In this document: one piece after another, positions 23,690 to 31,633 of the stretch
Numbering within the stretch: position 1 is the stretch's first letter
Layout: every line of letters starts with the position of its first letter
DNA from: DAHUYF01 sp035553515
GTDB taxonomy: Bacteria; Pseudomonadota; Alphaproteobacteria; ATCC43930; CGMCC-115725
Length of the DNA stretch: 64,000 bases
Assembly (NCBI GenBank): GCA_035553515.1
Contig: DATNDG010000088.1
Span: 4,015 to 68,014 of the forward strand
Direction: 5' to 3'
Translations under genes and position numbers: made by a program
The notes under the pieces: generated by a model
What the model was told of the DNA's origin: nothing
Seen by the model: only the letters and a program-made list of their open reading frames with translations
Database searches by the model: none

Positions 23690-24016
23690 ATGAGAAAATC
23701 GGTTCTAGGAATCGCCGCAGCCGCGGCATTGATCCTCGCCGCGGCGCCCGTGCTCGCCGCGGCGAAGCACGAGGCGCCGATGAGCGATGAGGATGTCGAA
23801 GGACTCTTTGCGTCGGTCTGCGGCTTCTGCCATGCCGATGGCGGACGGACCGCGGGCAAGGGCCCGCAGCTCATGGGCACCAAGCGCAGCGACGCCTTCA
23901 TCGTCAACCGCATCAAATTCGGCAAGTTCGGCCGCATGCCCGCCTTCGGTCAGCAATTGTCCGACCGCGAGATCAAGGCCATCGTCCACTACATCCGCAA
24001 CCTGAAACCCGATTGA
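23690..24016 (+). CDS. Small c-type cytochrome (electron acceptor, XoxG position)
   Basis: 108 aa. Signal peptide (about residues 1-25, MRKSVLGIAAAAALILAAAPVLA), then one haem-binding CGFCH motif and a probable axial Met in FGRMPAFG, ending LSDREIKAIVHYIRNLK as in class I cytochrome c. It is shorter than typical XoxG (about 190 aa), so it is a minimal one-domain form. It sits between the quinoprotein dehydrogenase and the periplasmic binding protein, the usual F-G-J order, so it is the likely immediate acceptor for PQQH2 electrons in the periplasm. The start at 23690 is directly before the signal peptide. Confidence 0.88.
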   Translation: MRKSVLGIAAAAALILAAAPVLAAAKHEAPMSDEDVEGLFASVCGFCHADGGRTAGKGPQLMGTKRSDAFIVNRIKFGKFGRMPAFGQQLSDREIKAIVHYIRNLKPD

Positions 24017-24021
24017 CCGCC

Positions 24022-24798
24022 ATGCCCCGAAATCTTTCGACCGCCTTCCTCGCCGCGCTGCTCGGTGCGGTGCTCTGCGCAGCTCCAGCCGCCGCGCGCG
24101 GCCTCGACGCGATCAAGGCGAGCGGCACGCTCGCCGTCTGCGCCAATCCGAACGCCCTGCCCTTTGCCAGCAAGAAAGGCCCGCGCCACGGCTTCCAGTT
24201 GGATCTGGCGGAAGCGCTGGCGCATCAGCTCGGCGTCAGCCTAACGCCGGAATGGGTGATCACCAGCTATGACATGTATCGCGTCCATTGCGATATCGTC
24301 ATGGACAGCATCGTCGATCCAGAGGTGGAGGAGGGCTCCCCCCTGAAGCTTTCCAAGCCCTATCGACGCAGCGGCGTGGCGCTGGCGATCCGCGCCGGCG
24401 ATCACATCAGCTCGCTGGCCGATCTCTCTCACCGCAAGGTCGGCGTGCTCACCAGCTCGATCGCCGCGATGACGCTCAACAAGCGCAACATCGAGACCGT
24501 GCCGGATATCTTCGAGGATCATCTCCTCGAGATGCTGGCGCGGCACGAGATCGACGCCGCCGCGGTCACCGCGGCGTCCGCCGGCTACTACAACATGCGC
24601 CATCCCAAGGCGAAGGTCCGGCTGGTCTACGTCTTCAACGGCCAGCCCGGCCTCTCCTGGAATGTCGCCGTCGGCATGCGGCAGCCCGATGCGCAGCTCC
24701 GCCAGGCGATCGACGGCGCGCTCACGCAGCTCATTGCCGACGGCACGGTGAAGCGCGTCTACGCGCGCTACGGCGTCGAGGTCCTGCCGCCGCAGTGA
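24022..24798 (+). CDS. Quinoprotein dehydrogenase-associated periplasmic binding protein (XoxJ/MoxJ-like)
   Basis: 258 aa. Signal peptide ends near PAAARG. The mature protein is a type 3 solute-binding fold: LDAIKASGTLAVCANPNALPFASKK, GFQLDLAEALAHQLG, then VLTSSIAAMTLNKRN and LSWNVAVGMR. MoxJ/XoxJ proteins are encoded with MxaF/XoxF-type dehydrogenases and are thought to help activate or mature the enzyme rather than feed a transporter. Here it follows the cytochrome gene by 5 bp with no permease or ATPase nearby, which supports that role. ATG at 24022 is preferred over the TTG at 24013 that overlaps the cytochrome stop. Confidence 0.85.
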   Translation: MPRNLSTAFLAALLGAVLCAAPAAARGLDAIKASGTLAVCANPNALPFASKKGPRHGFQLDLAEALAHQLGVSLTPEWVITSYDMYRVHCDIVMDSIVDPEVEEGSPLKLSKPYRRSGVALAIRAGDHISSLADLSHRKVGVLTSSIAAMTLNKRNIETVPDIFEDHLLEMLARHEIDAAAVTAASAGYYNMRHPKAKVRLVYVFNGQPGLSWNVAVGMRQPDAQLRQAIDGALTQLIADGTVKRVYARYGVEVLPPQ

Positions 24799-24819
24799 GC
24801 GGCGCGCCGGGGAAGCGGC

Positions 24820-26055
24820 TTACCGCTTTCCCGTCGGCAGCTTGTTGAAGGGCAGGTCCTTGTCGACCCGCACATCCTGCGGCAGGCCAAGCACGCGCTC
24901 GGCGATGATGTTGCGCAGAATCTCGTCACTGCCGCCGGCAATGCGCAGCGCCGGCGAATAAAGCAGCGCCTGCTGGAAAAGCGCCTGCGCCGGCATCGCC
25001 GCTTCATCGGTCATGATGCCGGCCATGCCCATGAGATCGATGCCAAAGGAGGCGATCTCCTGCAGCTTGGAGGCGCTGACCAGCTTGCCGATCGAGGCTT
25101 CAGGACCCGGCGTCTCGCCGCGCGAGAGACGCGTCATGGTGCGGAACTTGGTGTATTTGAGCCCTTGCGCCTTGACGTACCAATCGGCGAGCCGGTCGCG
25201 CACCGCCGCATTGCCGAGCGCCGGCCCGTCCTCGAGCTCGACCCGGCGCGCGAGCTCGAAGATTTCGCGAAAATCCGGGCCCGGTGCGTCGCCGACCGCC
25301 AGGCGCTCGTTCATCAAGGTGGTGAGCGCCACCTGCCAGCCGGCGCCCACCGGGCCGAGCCGCTGCGCGTCGGGCACGCGCACATCGGTGAAGAACACCT
25401 CGTTGAAATGCGACTGTCCCGAGATCTGCCGGATCGGGCGGATCTCGATGCCCGGCGACTTCATGCTCAGGAAGAAGAAGGTCAGCCCCTTGTGCTTCGG
25501 CAGATTGGGATCGCTGCGCGTGACGATGATGCCGTAATCGCTGTAATGCGCGCCCGAGGTCCAGATCTTCTGGCCGTTGATCACCCATTCGTCGCCCCGC
25601 CTCTCGGCGCGCGTGCGCAGCCCTGCGAGGTCGGAGCCGCCGGCGGGCTCGGAGAAGAGCTGGCACCAGATCTCATCGCCCTTGAGGGCCGGCGGTGCAA
25701 AGCGCTGCCGCTGCTCCGCCGTGCCCCAGCCGCAGAGCGTCGGGATGCACATGCCGAGGCCGATCTCAAAGAAGCCGCGCGGCACGGCGTAGTGCGCCTC
25801 TTCCTGGTTGTAGATCACCTGCTCGATCGGCGTGCCGCCGCGGCCGGTCCATTCCTTGGGCCAGGTGATGCCGGCGAAGCCGGCGGCATATTTCTTCGCC
25901 TGCCATGCCTTTGCCCGCTCGAGCGCGCCGGAGGCGCTCTGGCTGGTGCGATAGCCCTGCGCGCTGCCGGGCGCGAGGCGCTCGGCATTGGCGGCGAGGA
26001 ATTCCCTCACTTCGGCACGGAACTTCGCTTCCTGCGGCGTATCCTCGAAGTCCAT
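24820..26055 (-). CDS. Acyl-CoA dehydrogenase (larger of a tandem pair)
   Basis: 411 aa, complete acyl-CoA dehydrogenase. The N-terminal helical domain begins DFEDTPQEAKFRAEVREFL. The FAD/substrate signature WCQLFSEPAGGSDLAGL and KIWTSGAHYSDYGI lie in the middle domain. The C-terminal domain ends with GGSDEILRNIIAERVLGLP, where GGSDE replaces the usual EGTxE. It oxidises an acyl-CoA to the 2-enoyl-CoA, passing electrons to ETF. It is last in the operon ECH-SDR-ACAD-ACAD, 11 bp after its partner. Adjacent ACAD pairs often form heteromers acting on bulky or dicarboxylic acyl-CoAs (PimC/PimD type). GAGGAG precedes ATG 26055. Confidence 0.9.
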   Translation of the reverse strand: MDFEDTPQEAKFRAEVREFLAANAERLAPGSAQGYRTSQSASGALERAKAWQAKKYAAGFAGITWPKEWTGRGGTPIEQVIYNQEEAHYAVPRGFFEIGLGMCIPTLCGWGTAEQRQRFAPPALKGDEIWCQLFSEPAGGSDLAGLRTRAERRGDEWVINGQKIWTSGAHYSDYGIIVTRSDPNLPKHKGLTFFFLSMKSPGIEIRPIRQISGQSHFNEVFFTDVRVPDAQRLGPVGAGWQVALTTLMNERLAVGDAPGPDFREIFELARRVELEDGPALGNAAVRDRLADWYVKAQGLKYTKFRTMTRLSRGETPGPEASIGKLVSASKLQEIASFGIDLMGMAGIMTDEAAMPAQALFQQALLYSPALRIAGGSDEILRNIIAERVLGLPQDVRVDKDLPFNKLPTGKR

Positions 26056-26066
26056 CTTTCTTCTCC

Positions 26067-27212
26067 TCAGGGCGCGATGCCGGTGGCTCCGTCGAGCGCC
26101 GCGTCGTTCTGCGCCTCCAGCCGCGAGATGAGCCGCTCCTTCCATTCGCGCGGCGATCCCAGCGCCAGCGCCAGCAGCTTGGCGCGGCGGTAGAAGAGAT
26201 GGCAGTCGAAAGCCCAGGTGTAGCCCATGCCGCCATGGGTCTGGATGTTCTCCTGGGCGGCAAGCGAGAAGGCTTCGCTGGCCGCGACCCGCGCCGCCGC
26301 CGCGGCGATCGGCAGCTCCGGCGCGTTCTGCGACAGCGCCCAGGCGCCATAATAGGCGTTCGAGCGCGCGAGCTCGGTGGCGACATAGACGTCGGCGAGT
26401 TTGTGCTTGATCGCCTGGAAGGAGCCAATGGGCCGGCCGAAGGCGTAGCGCTCGAGGGCGTAGGACTTGGCCATGTCGAGCGCCGCCTGTGCGCCGCCGA
26501 CCTGCTCGAAGGCGAAGAGCACGGCGGCGCGGTCGAAGAGCCGCTCGAGGAGCGCCGCGCCTTCGCCCGGCGCGCCGAGCGGCTCGGCCGCGGCGCCGTT
26601 GAAGGCCAGCCGCGCATGGCTGCGCGAGGGATCGATGGTGGCGATCCGCTCGCGCGCGATGCCGGGTCCGCCGAGCTCGACAAGAAAGAGCCCAAGACGG
26701 CGGTCGGCGCCCTGGGCCGCCACCACCGCGAGATCGGCGATGTCGCCGTCGGGCACCGGCTGCTTCGTTCCGGTCAGACGGTCCTTCGCCACGCTGGCCG
26801 AAAGCCGCGTCAGATCGAGCGCCCCCGACCCTTCGGCAAGCGCCAGCGTGCCGATGGCGGCGCCCGAGGCGAGCTTCGGTAGATGGCGTTCCTTCTGCGC
26901 CGTGCTGCCGGCGAGCAGGATCGCCTCGGCGGCAAGATAGGCGGTCGAGGCGAAGGGCACCGGCGCCAGGAAGGCGCCGAGCTCCTCGGCGAGCACGCAG
27001 AGCCCGAGATGGCCGAGGCCAGCGCCGCCGAACTCCTCAGGAATGGCGGCGCCGATCCAGCCCATCTCGCCGATCTCGCGCCACATCGCCTGATCATGCG
27101 CGCCCTCGCCGTCGAGAACGCGGCGCGCCGCGGCCAGCGCGTTGCGCTCGGTGAGGAAGCGCCGCGCCTCCTCGCGCAGCTGCTTCAGCTCGTCGGAGAA
27201 ATCGAAGTTCAT
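26067..27212 (-). CDS. Acyl-CoA dehydrogenase (smaller partner)
   Basis: 381 aa. The PimD/FadE-like small type: NFDFSDELKQLREEARRFLTE, IGAAIPEEFGGAGLGHLGLCVLAEELG, then ERYAFGRPIGSFQAIKHKLADVYV and THGGMGYTWAFDCHLFYRRAK. In most relatives the last block reads W-E-x-D; here it is W-A-F-D, so an acidic residue is lost, and this subunit may be catalytically altered or purely structural in a heteromer with the 24820 product. The middle domain is shortened and lacks the GSD signature. The start at 27212 is 8 bp after the SDR stop; the very long frame covering the SDR is a shadow. Confidence 0.87.
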   Translation of the reverse strand: MNFDFSDELKQLREEARRFLTERNALAAARRVLDGEGAHDQAMWREIGEMGWIGAAIPEEFGGAGLGHLGLCVLAEELGAFLAPVPFASTAYLAAEAILLAGSTAQKERHLPKLASGAAIGTLALAEGSGALDLTRLSASVAKDRLTGTKQPVPDGDIADLAVVAAQGADRRLGLFLVELGGPGIARERIATIDPSRSHARLAFNGAAAEPLGAPGEGAALLERLFDRAAVLFAFEQVGGAQAALDMAKSYALERYAFGRPIGSFQAIKHKLADVYVATELARSNAYYGAWALSQNAPELPIAAAAARVAASEAFSLAAQENIQTHGGMGYTWAFDCHLFYRRAKLLALALGSPREWKERLISRLEAQNDAALDGATGIAP

Positions 27213-27220
27213 CGCGAGGC

Positions 27221-27982
27221 CTAGTACTGGACGCGCTGGGTGATGGCGCCGTCGACGATGAGATTGGCGCCGGTTATGAAGCTCGCGCGCGGGCTCGCCA
27301 GGTAGACGGCCGCGTCCGCCACCTCCTCGGGCTTGCCCATGCGGCCGGTCGGGTTGCGCGCCAGCGCCGCCTTGAAGAAGTCGGGCATCTTCTCCTCGCG
27401 CATGTTCCAGATGCCGCCCTTGAAGTAGATCGTGCCAGGCGAGACCATGTTGACCCGCACTTTCTTGCGGGCGTAGTTCTGCGCGGTGGACTTCATGAAC
27501 GGCACCAGAGCCGCCTTGACCGCGTTGTAGGGCCGTGTCGGCCCGGTCACTTCGACCGCAGCGACGGAGCCGATGATGACGACCGATCCGGCGCCCGATT
27601 TCTCGAGCAGCGGCAAGGCGGCCTCGACACCCGCCACCGTTCCCAGCACATCGACCTCGAAGCTGGTGCGCCAGCTCTGCTCGTCGGCGGTCACCGCGAG
27701 CGCGCTGACATTGGCGATGAAGATGTCCAGCCCGCCCAGCGTCCGCGCCGCCTCCGCCACAAAGCCGCGCAGCGCCTTGGTGTCGGCGACATCGACCGAA
27801 CCGCCCCAGGCTTTGACCCCCTTGCGGCCGAGCGCCGCCACGGCCTCGTCGACCTGGCCCTTGTGGCGCGCACAGATGGCGACGTCCGCGCCCTCCTCGG
27901 CCAGCAGCTCGGCGATGGCGCGGCCGATGCCGCGCGTGCCGCCGGTGACGATCGCCTTCTTTCCCTTGAGCTTCAGATCCAC
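27221..27982 (-). CDS. SDR family oxidoreductase of the acyl-CoA operon
   Basis: 253 aa. TGGTRGIG at residues 13-20, then a VAICARHK strand, where Arg suggests NADP. The NNAG block is replaced by IANVSA near 90, the catalytic Ser is in IIGSVAAVE, and Tyr-x3-Lys is in PYNAVKAA. The C-terminal region has VSPGTIYFKGGIWN. The start is GTG at 27982, supported by GGAG 8 nt upstream. It probably acts on the 3-hydroxyacyl-CoA or a ring alcohol/ketone produced by the neighbouring hydratase and dehydrogenases, which is inferred from the operon (gaps of 8 and 12 bp). Confidence 0.88.
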   Translation of the reverse strand: MDLKLKGKKAIVTGGTRGIGRAIAELLAEEGADVAICARHKGQVDEAVAALGRKGVKAWGGSVDVADTKALRGFVAEAARTLGGLDIFIANVSALAVTADEQSWRTSFEVDVLGTVAGVEAALPLLEKSGAGSVVIIGSVAAVEVTGPTRPYNAVKAALVPFMKSTAQNYARKKVRVNMVSPGTIYFKGGIWNMREEKMPDFFKAALARNPTGRMGKPEEVADAAVYLASPRASFITGANLIVDGAITQRVQY

Positions 27983-27994
27983 GAGCCGTCTCCT

Positions 27995-28783
27995 TCAGCG
28001 TCCCTTCCATTGCGGCTTGCGCTTCTCGGCGAAGGCCTTCGGGCCTTCGACCCGATCCTCGCTGCGCGCCAGCGCCACCACCGCGGGATAGTCGCGCTGC
28101 ACCGCATAGGCAGCGGCGATGCCGCCGGCCGTGTCGAGGCTGCGATAGACCGTCTCCTTGGAAGCGCGGATCGACATCGGCGAGCATTCGAGGATCTGCG
28201 CCGCCCAGCGCTTCGCCGCGGCCAGCGCCTCGCCTTCGGCCACCACCTCGGTGACGAAGCCCAGCTCCTTGCCCTCGCGCGCGCCGACGCGCCGGCCGGT
28301 GAGGATCATGCCCATGGCCTGCTTCAGCGGGATCATGCGCGGCAGACGGTGGAGACCGCCGGCGAGCGCTGCCAATCCCACGCGCGGCTCCGGCAAGGCG
28401 AAGATCGCGTTCTCGGCCGCGATGATGAGGTCGCAGGCGAGCGCGATCTCGAAGCCGCCGCCCATGGCGACGCCGTTCACCGCGGCAATTACCGGCTTCA
28501 CGAGATCGAAGCGCGCGGTGATGCCGGCAAATCCCGAAGGCGGATGGCCGGTCGGATTGCCCGCGGCCTGGTATTTGAGATCGTTGCCGGCCGAGAACGC
28601 CTTGTTGCCCGCGCCGGTGACGATCGCAATCCAGAGCTCGGGATCGGTGGCAAAGCCGTTGAAGACCTCATCGAGCTCGAAATGCGCCGGGCGGTGCAGC
28701 GCGTTCATCACCTCGGGCCGGTTGAGGGTGACGATCAGCAGCCGTCCCTCGCGCTCGACGCGGCAGAATTGATATTCGGCCAA
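27995..28783 (-). CDS. Enoyl-CoA hydratase/isomerase family protein
   Basis: 262 aa crotonase fold. The oxyanion hole residues lie in AFSAGNDLKY and VNGVAMGGGFEIALACDL, and acidic residues in FALPEPRVGLAALAGGLHRL align with the catalytic Glu region. The C-terminal trimerisation helices end with RVEGPKAFAEKRKPQWKGR, typical of hydratases that work on CoA thioesters. It hydrates a 2-enoyl-CoA in the cytoplasm. It is the first gene of the four-gene acyl-CoA operon. The start is TTG at 28783, chosen because GGGAGGACAGC stands immediately upstream and no ATG or GTG in frame fits. Confidence 0.88.
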   Translation of the reverse strand: MAEYQFCRVEREGRLLIVTLNRPEVMNALHRPAHFELDEVFNGFATDPELWIAIVTGAGNKAFSAGNDLKYQAAGNPTGHPPSGFAGITARFDLVKPVIAAVNGVAMGGGFEIALACDLIIAAENAIFALPEPRVGLAALAGGLHRLPRMIPLKQAMGMILTGRRVGAREGKELGFVTEVVAEGEALAAAKRWAAQILECSPMSIRASKETVYRSLDTAGGIAAAYAVQRDYPAVVALARSEDRVEGPKAFAEKRKPQWKGR

Positions 28784-28909
28784 GCTGTCCTCCCGGGTCC
28801 GCTGGACGCGGCCTTGTTAACGCCAGTTTGCCCGAGGCGCGGCACGGGCGCAAATCTGCTTGGCTCTACCCTCCCAGAGGGCGCGGGTCTGCTTGGCGCG
28901 GCCCTCCTA

Positions 28910-29338
28910 GGGCGCGCGAAGTCGACCGCGGTGGTATTGCCGCCGCTGATCACCACGCCGACACGCTCGCCGGCGTCGGGCCGGTAGCGGCCGGAGAGCA
29001 GCGCGGCGACGCCCACTGCGGCGCCGGGCTCTGCAACGAGGCGGAGCTTTTCCCAAAGCGCGCGCTGCGCCGCTTCGATCGCGGCGTCCTCGACCAGCAC
29101 CACGCGCTCGACATGCTGACGCGCGATCGGGAAGACGCGCTCGCCGATGCGGCGCGGTGCCAGCGAGTCCGCAGCAATCCCGCCAGCCTCGGCATCGACC
29201 GGCGCGCCCGCGGCAAGCGCGCGGGTGAGGGTCGGCGCCGCCTCGGGCTCGACCCCGACGACGCGGACGGCGCCTGCATACCATGATGAGCCGCTCGGTG
29301 GCGGCGATCCGGCGTCGGTTGATCGAAGCTTCGGCCAT
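28910..29338 (-). pseudogene. Decayed threonine/serine dehydratase (C-terminal remnant)
   Basis: Translated on the minus strand, about 29280-28910 gives VRVVGVEPEAAPTLTRALAAG, AGGIAADSLAPRRIGERVFP, VERVVLVEDAAIEAAQRALW and VGVVISGGNTTAV. This is the C-terminal third of a PLP-dependent threonine dehydratase. A short 5' piece with ATG (29338, MAEASINRRRIAATERL) lies in a different frame directly before it, so about 200 codons including the PLP-lysine region are gone and the junction is frameshifted. The normal stop is also lost and the frame runs into the hydratase gene through an imperfect 31-bp duplication (around 28830-28905). The divergent ArsR-type gene may be its former regulator. Confidence 0.7.
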
Positions 29339-29397
29339 GCTGCACCCTTCCGGCCAGAGCGCTTGACTCCTACTTCGTTAATTAGGAAATTGTCAAT

Positions 29398-29700
29398 ATG
29401 CCTATCGAGCACGTGCTGCGCGCACTGGCCAATGAGCGGCGGCTGCTCATCCTGGAATGGCTCAAGGAGCCGCGGACGCATTTCCCGCCGCAGCGCGACG
29501 GCGACCTCGTCAGGGACGGCGTCTGCGGCGTGCTGATCGCGCAGAAGCTCGGCGTCAGCCAGCCGACGGTAAGCGGGCATCTCCGATTGCTGGCGCAGGC
29601 CGGCCTGCTCCGCGCCAAGCGCATCAAGCAATGGACGTTCTATCGCCGCGACGAGGCGCAGATCCGCGCGCTCAAGAAGGCGATCCTGGCGAAAGTCTGA
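29398..29700 (+). CDS. ArsR-type winged-helix transcriptional regulator
   Basis: 100 aa. One winged HTH: HVLRALANERRLLILEWLKEP, then the recognition region CGVLIAQKLGVSQPTVSGHLRLLAQAGLLRAKRIKQWTFYRRDEAQI. No Cys metal-binding pair like CVC in helix 3 is present (a single Cys in GVCGV), so it is probably a non-arsenic, ligand-responsive member. It lies divergent to a decayed threonine dehydratase, with a shared AT-rich 59-bp gap, and 47 bp upstream of a CMD-family gene, which is its most likely remaining target. AGGAAA precedes the ATG. Confidence 0.85.
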   Translation: MPIEHVLRALANERRLLILEWLKEPRTHFPPQRDGDLVRDGVCGVLIAQKLGVSQPTVSGHLRLLAQAGLLRAKRIKQWTFYRRDEAQIRALKKAILAKV

Positions 29701-29747
29701 GCGCGCGGAACCGCAGGCGAGGACGACGAAGAGGCAGGAGAAACGGG

Positions 29748-30302
29748 ATGCGACCGACGGAACCGCGGCTCATGCCGCTCGAGGAGAGCGAGTTCAGCCC
29801 CGAGCAGCGCGAGCTGCTTGCGCCGCTTGCGCGGGGCGGACGCGTCTACAACATCTTCCGCACCCTGGCGCGCTACCCGAAGCTGATGAAGCGCTGGCTC
29901 CCCTTCGCCAATCACCTGCTGTTCAAGTCGAGCCTGGCGGCGCGCGACCGTGAGTTGCTGATCCTGCGGGTCGCTTGGCTCACGCGCAGCGAATACGAAT
30001 GGGGCCAGCACGTGGAAATCGCCAAGCGCGAGGGAATTGCGCCGGCCGAGATCGAGCGGGTCGCAGCGGGGGCCACCGCAGAGGGCTGGACGGACGAGGA
30101 TGCGGCGCTGCTCAGGGCGGCCGACGAGCTCTGGGAGAATGCCTGCCTCGGCGAGGCGAGCTGGGCCGCGCTGCGGCGCCGCTTCAGCGAAAGAGAGATC
30201 ATGGACCTCGTCTTCACCGTCGGCGGGTATGCCCTGCTGGCCATGGCGCTGAACAGCTTCGGCGTGCGGCTCGACCCGGATCTCCAAGGGTTCCGCCCCT
30301 AG
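29748..30302 (+). CDS. Carboxymuconolactone decarboxylase (CMD/AhpD-like) family protein
   Basis: 184 aa, all-helical CMD domain: FRTLARYPKLMKRWLPFANHLLFKSSLAARDRELLILRVAWLTRSEYEWGQHVEIA. The CMD E-x2-C-x3-H redox centre is not present; the site reads EYEWGQH with Trp in place of Cys. A peroxidase role is therefore unlikely and a lyase/decarboxylase or binding function is more plausible. The start at 29748 follows AGGAG. It probably shares a transcript with the ArsR gene. Substrate unknown. Confidence 0.82.
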   Translation: MRPTEPRLMPLEESEFSPEQRELLAPLARGGRVYNIFRTLARYPKLMKRWLPFANHLLFKSSLAARDRELLILRVAWLTRSEYEWGQHVEIAKREGIAPAEIERVAAGATAEGWTDEDAALLRAADELWENACLGEASWAALRRRFSEREIMDLVFTVGGYALLAMALNSFGVRLDPDLQGFRP

Positions 30303-30627
30303 ACCCGGGGCAACCGGTGCCCCATCACAAGGCCGCGAGCGCCGCTGGGGCGGCGTCGAGCCGGGTCGGGTTTATCGGGTTTTGTTGCGCGTTTTCAAAT
30401 GGTTGAATTCTCGGGCTACGCTGGCGCATGTCTGGCATACCAAGAATTAGGACCAAATCGGTCCTTGAAAACCGGGGCCAGCGGGCCCATCTCTGTGAAG
30501 CCGCCGAGGGAATGGCGGCCCCTCTGACCTGATCCCGACCGCAATCGACGCGAGCCGGCCCCGCGTGGAGCCGGTGCCCCGGGCGCGGTGTTGGGAGAGA
30601 GGCGGAGAGGTACGGGAGACCGAAGAG
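30303..30627. other. 325-bp rpoH upstream region
   Basis: It holds a heat-shock-type promoter (30464-30492) and a GC-rich leader of about 130 nt before the rpoH start. Complementary GGCCGC/GCGGCC-type segments could fold, but no clear thermosensor structure can be assigned by eye. No ORF with a ribosome site was found. Confidence 0.4.
30464..30492 (+). promoter_or_regulatory. Sigma-32-type promoter of rpoH
   Basis: CTTGAA (30464-30469) and GCCCATCT (30485-30492) are separated by 15 nt, resembling the heat-shock consensus CTTGAA-N13-15-CCCCATnT at 13 of 14 positions counting n. It predicts autoregulation of rpoH. Confidence 0.55.
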
Positions 30628-31518
30628 ATGAATCACAAGTTAGACACTACCCTCGTCCGCTTCGTCGAAGAGGCCAAGCGCTTCCCCATGCTCAGCCCCG
30701 AGCGCGAGCAGGAGCTGGCGCGCGCTTGGCGCGATCACGAGGACCGGGACGCGCTGAAGCACCTTGTCGGCAGCCATCTGCGCCTGGTCGTAAAGATCGC
30801 GCGCGGTTTCACCGGCTATGGCCTGCCGCTGGCCGACCTGGTGGCCGAGGGCAACGTCGGCTTGATGCAGGCGGCCGAGAAATTCGACCCCGATCGCGGC
30901 TTCCGCTTCGCCACCTATGCGATGTGGTGGATCCGCGCGGCTATTCAGGAATACATCCTGCATTCCTGGTCGCTGGTGAAGATGGGGACGACGGCGGCGC
31001 AGAAGAAGCTGTTCTTCAACCTGCGCAAGCTCAAGGGCCAGATGGCCGAGCTCGAGCAGGGCGATCTCCCGCCGGAAGCGGTGACCAAGATCGCCACCGA
31101 GCTCGACGTGCCCGAGACCGAGGTCATCGAAATGAACCGGCGGCTCGCCGGCGCGGACAATTCGCTGAACGCACTGATGGGCGGCGTCGGCGCCGACAGC
31201 GACAGCGAGTGGCTCGACATGCTGCCCGATGAATCGCCGAGCCAGGAGACCCTCATCGGCGATCGCAAGGAGCTGCAGCAGCGCCGACTGATGCTCGACG
31301 TCGCGTTGAAGAAGCTCAACCCGCGCGAACGCGACATCATCTTCGAGCGCCGCCTCAAGGACGAGCCCTCGACGCTCGAGGAACTGTCGCATCGCTACGC
31401 GGTGTCGCGCGAGCGAATCCGCCAGATCGAGGTGCGGGCCTTCGAGAAGCTGCAGCGCGCCATGCGCGAGCAGACCCGCCTCACCCGCCAGGACAATCGC
31501 GCACTGGCGGTGGCGTAA
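30628..31518 (+). CDS. rpoH: RNA polymerase heat-shock sigma factor RpoH
   Basis: 296 aa. Region 2 has DLVAEGNVGLMQAAEKFDPDRGFRFATYAMWWIRAAIQEYILHSWSLVKMGTT. The RpoH box is recognisable as AAQKKLFFNLRKLK, and region 4 ends with LEELSHRYAVSRERIRQIEVRAFEKLQRAM. It directs RNA polymerase to chaperone and protease promoters. ATG at 30628 was chosen after GAAGAG; the frame to 30565 has no ribosome site. A sigma-32-like promoter lies upstream, pointing to a positive feedback loop. Alphaproteobacteria often have two rpoH genes, and which one this is cannot be decided here. Confidence 0.96.
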   Translation: MNHKLDTTLVRFVEEAKRFPMLSPEREQELARAWRDHEDRDALKHLVGSHLRLVVKIARGFTGYGLPLADLVAEGNVGLMQAAEKFDPDRGFRFATYAMWWIRAAIQEYILHSWSLVKMGTTAAQKKLFFNLRKLKGQMAELEQGDLPPEAVTKIATELDVPETEVIEMNRRLAGADNSLNALMGGVGADSDSEWLDMLPDESPSQETLIGDRKELQQRRLMLDVALKKLNPRERDIIFERRLKDEPSTLEELSHRYAVSRERIRQIEVRAFEKLQRAMREQTRLTRQDNRALAVA

Positions 31519-31548
31519 GGCAACTGTCAGCCTTCAATCGTCAGTGAT

Positions 31549-31578
31549 CAGTCGCCGGTTGAGTAAGGCCGGCGACTG
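31549..31578. repeat. Inverted repeat after rpoH
   Basis: cagtcgccgg (31549-31558) and ccggcgactg (31569-31578) form a 10-bp stem with a 10-nt loop, followed by AAAACTTATGACTGACG. The flanks (tcagtgatcagtc, gactgacgagtgatcac) are themselves short repeats. It may terminate rpoH and looks like a small palindromic insertion. Confidence 0.5.
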
Positions 31579-31633
31579 AAAACTTATGACTGACGAGTGA
31601 TCACTTTCCACAGCCGGGTGGCGTTTGTCCGGC

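Noticed and set aside
24022..24798. Ordinary amino-acid ABC transporter binding protein
   Set aside because: No permease or ATPase nearby; its position behind a quinoprotein dehydrogenase and cytochrome c fits the MoxJ/XoxJ role.
26067..28187. Single 706-codon minus-strand fusion of SDR and acyl-CoA dehydrogenase
   Set aside because: The upstream half is out of frame with the real SDR; separate starts and stops with 8-bp spacing support two genes.
29457..30302. 281-codon version of the CMD-family gene starting inside arsR
   Set aside because: The N-terminal part is a frame-shadow of the ArsR gene; AGGAG before ATG 29748 marks the true start.
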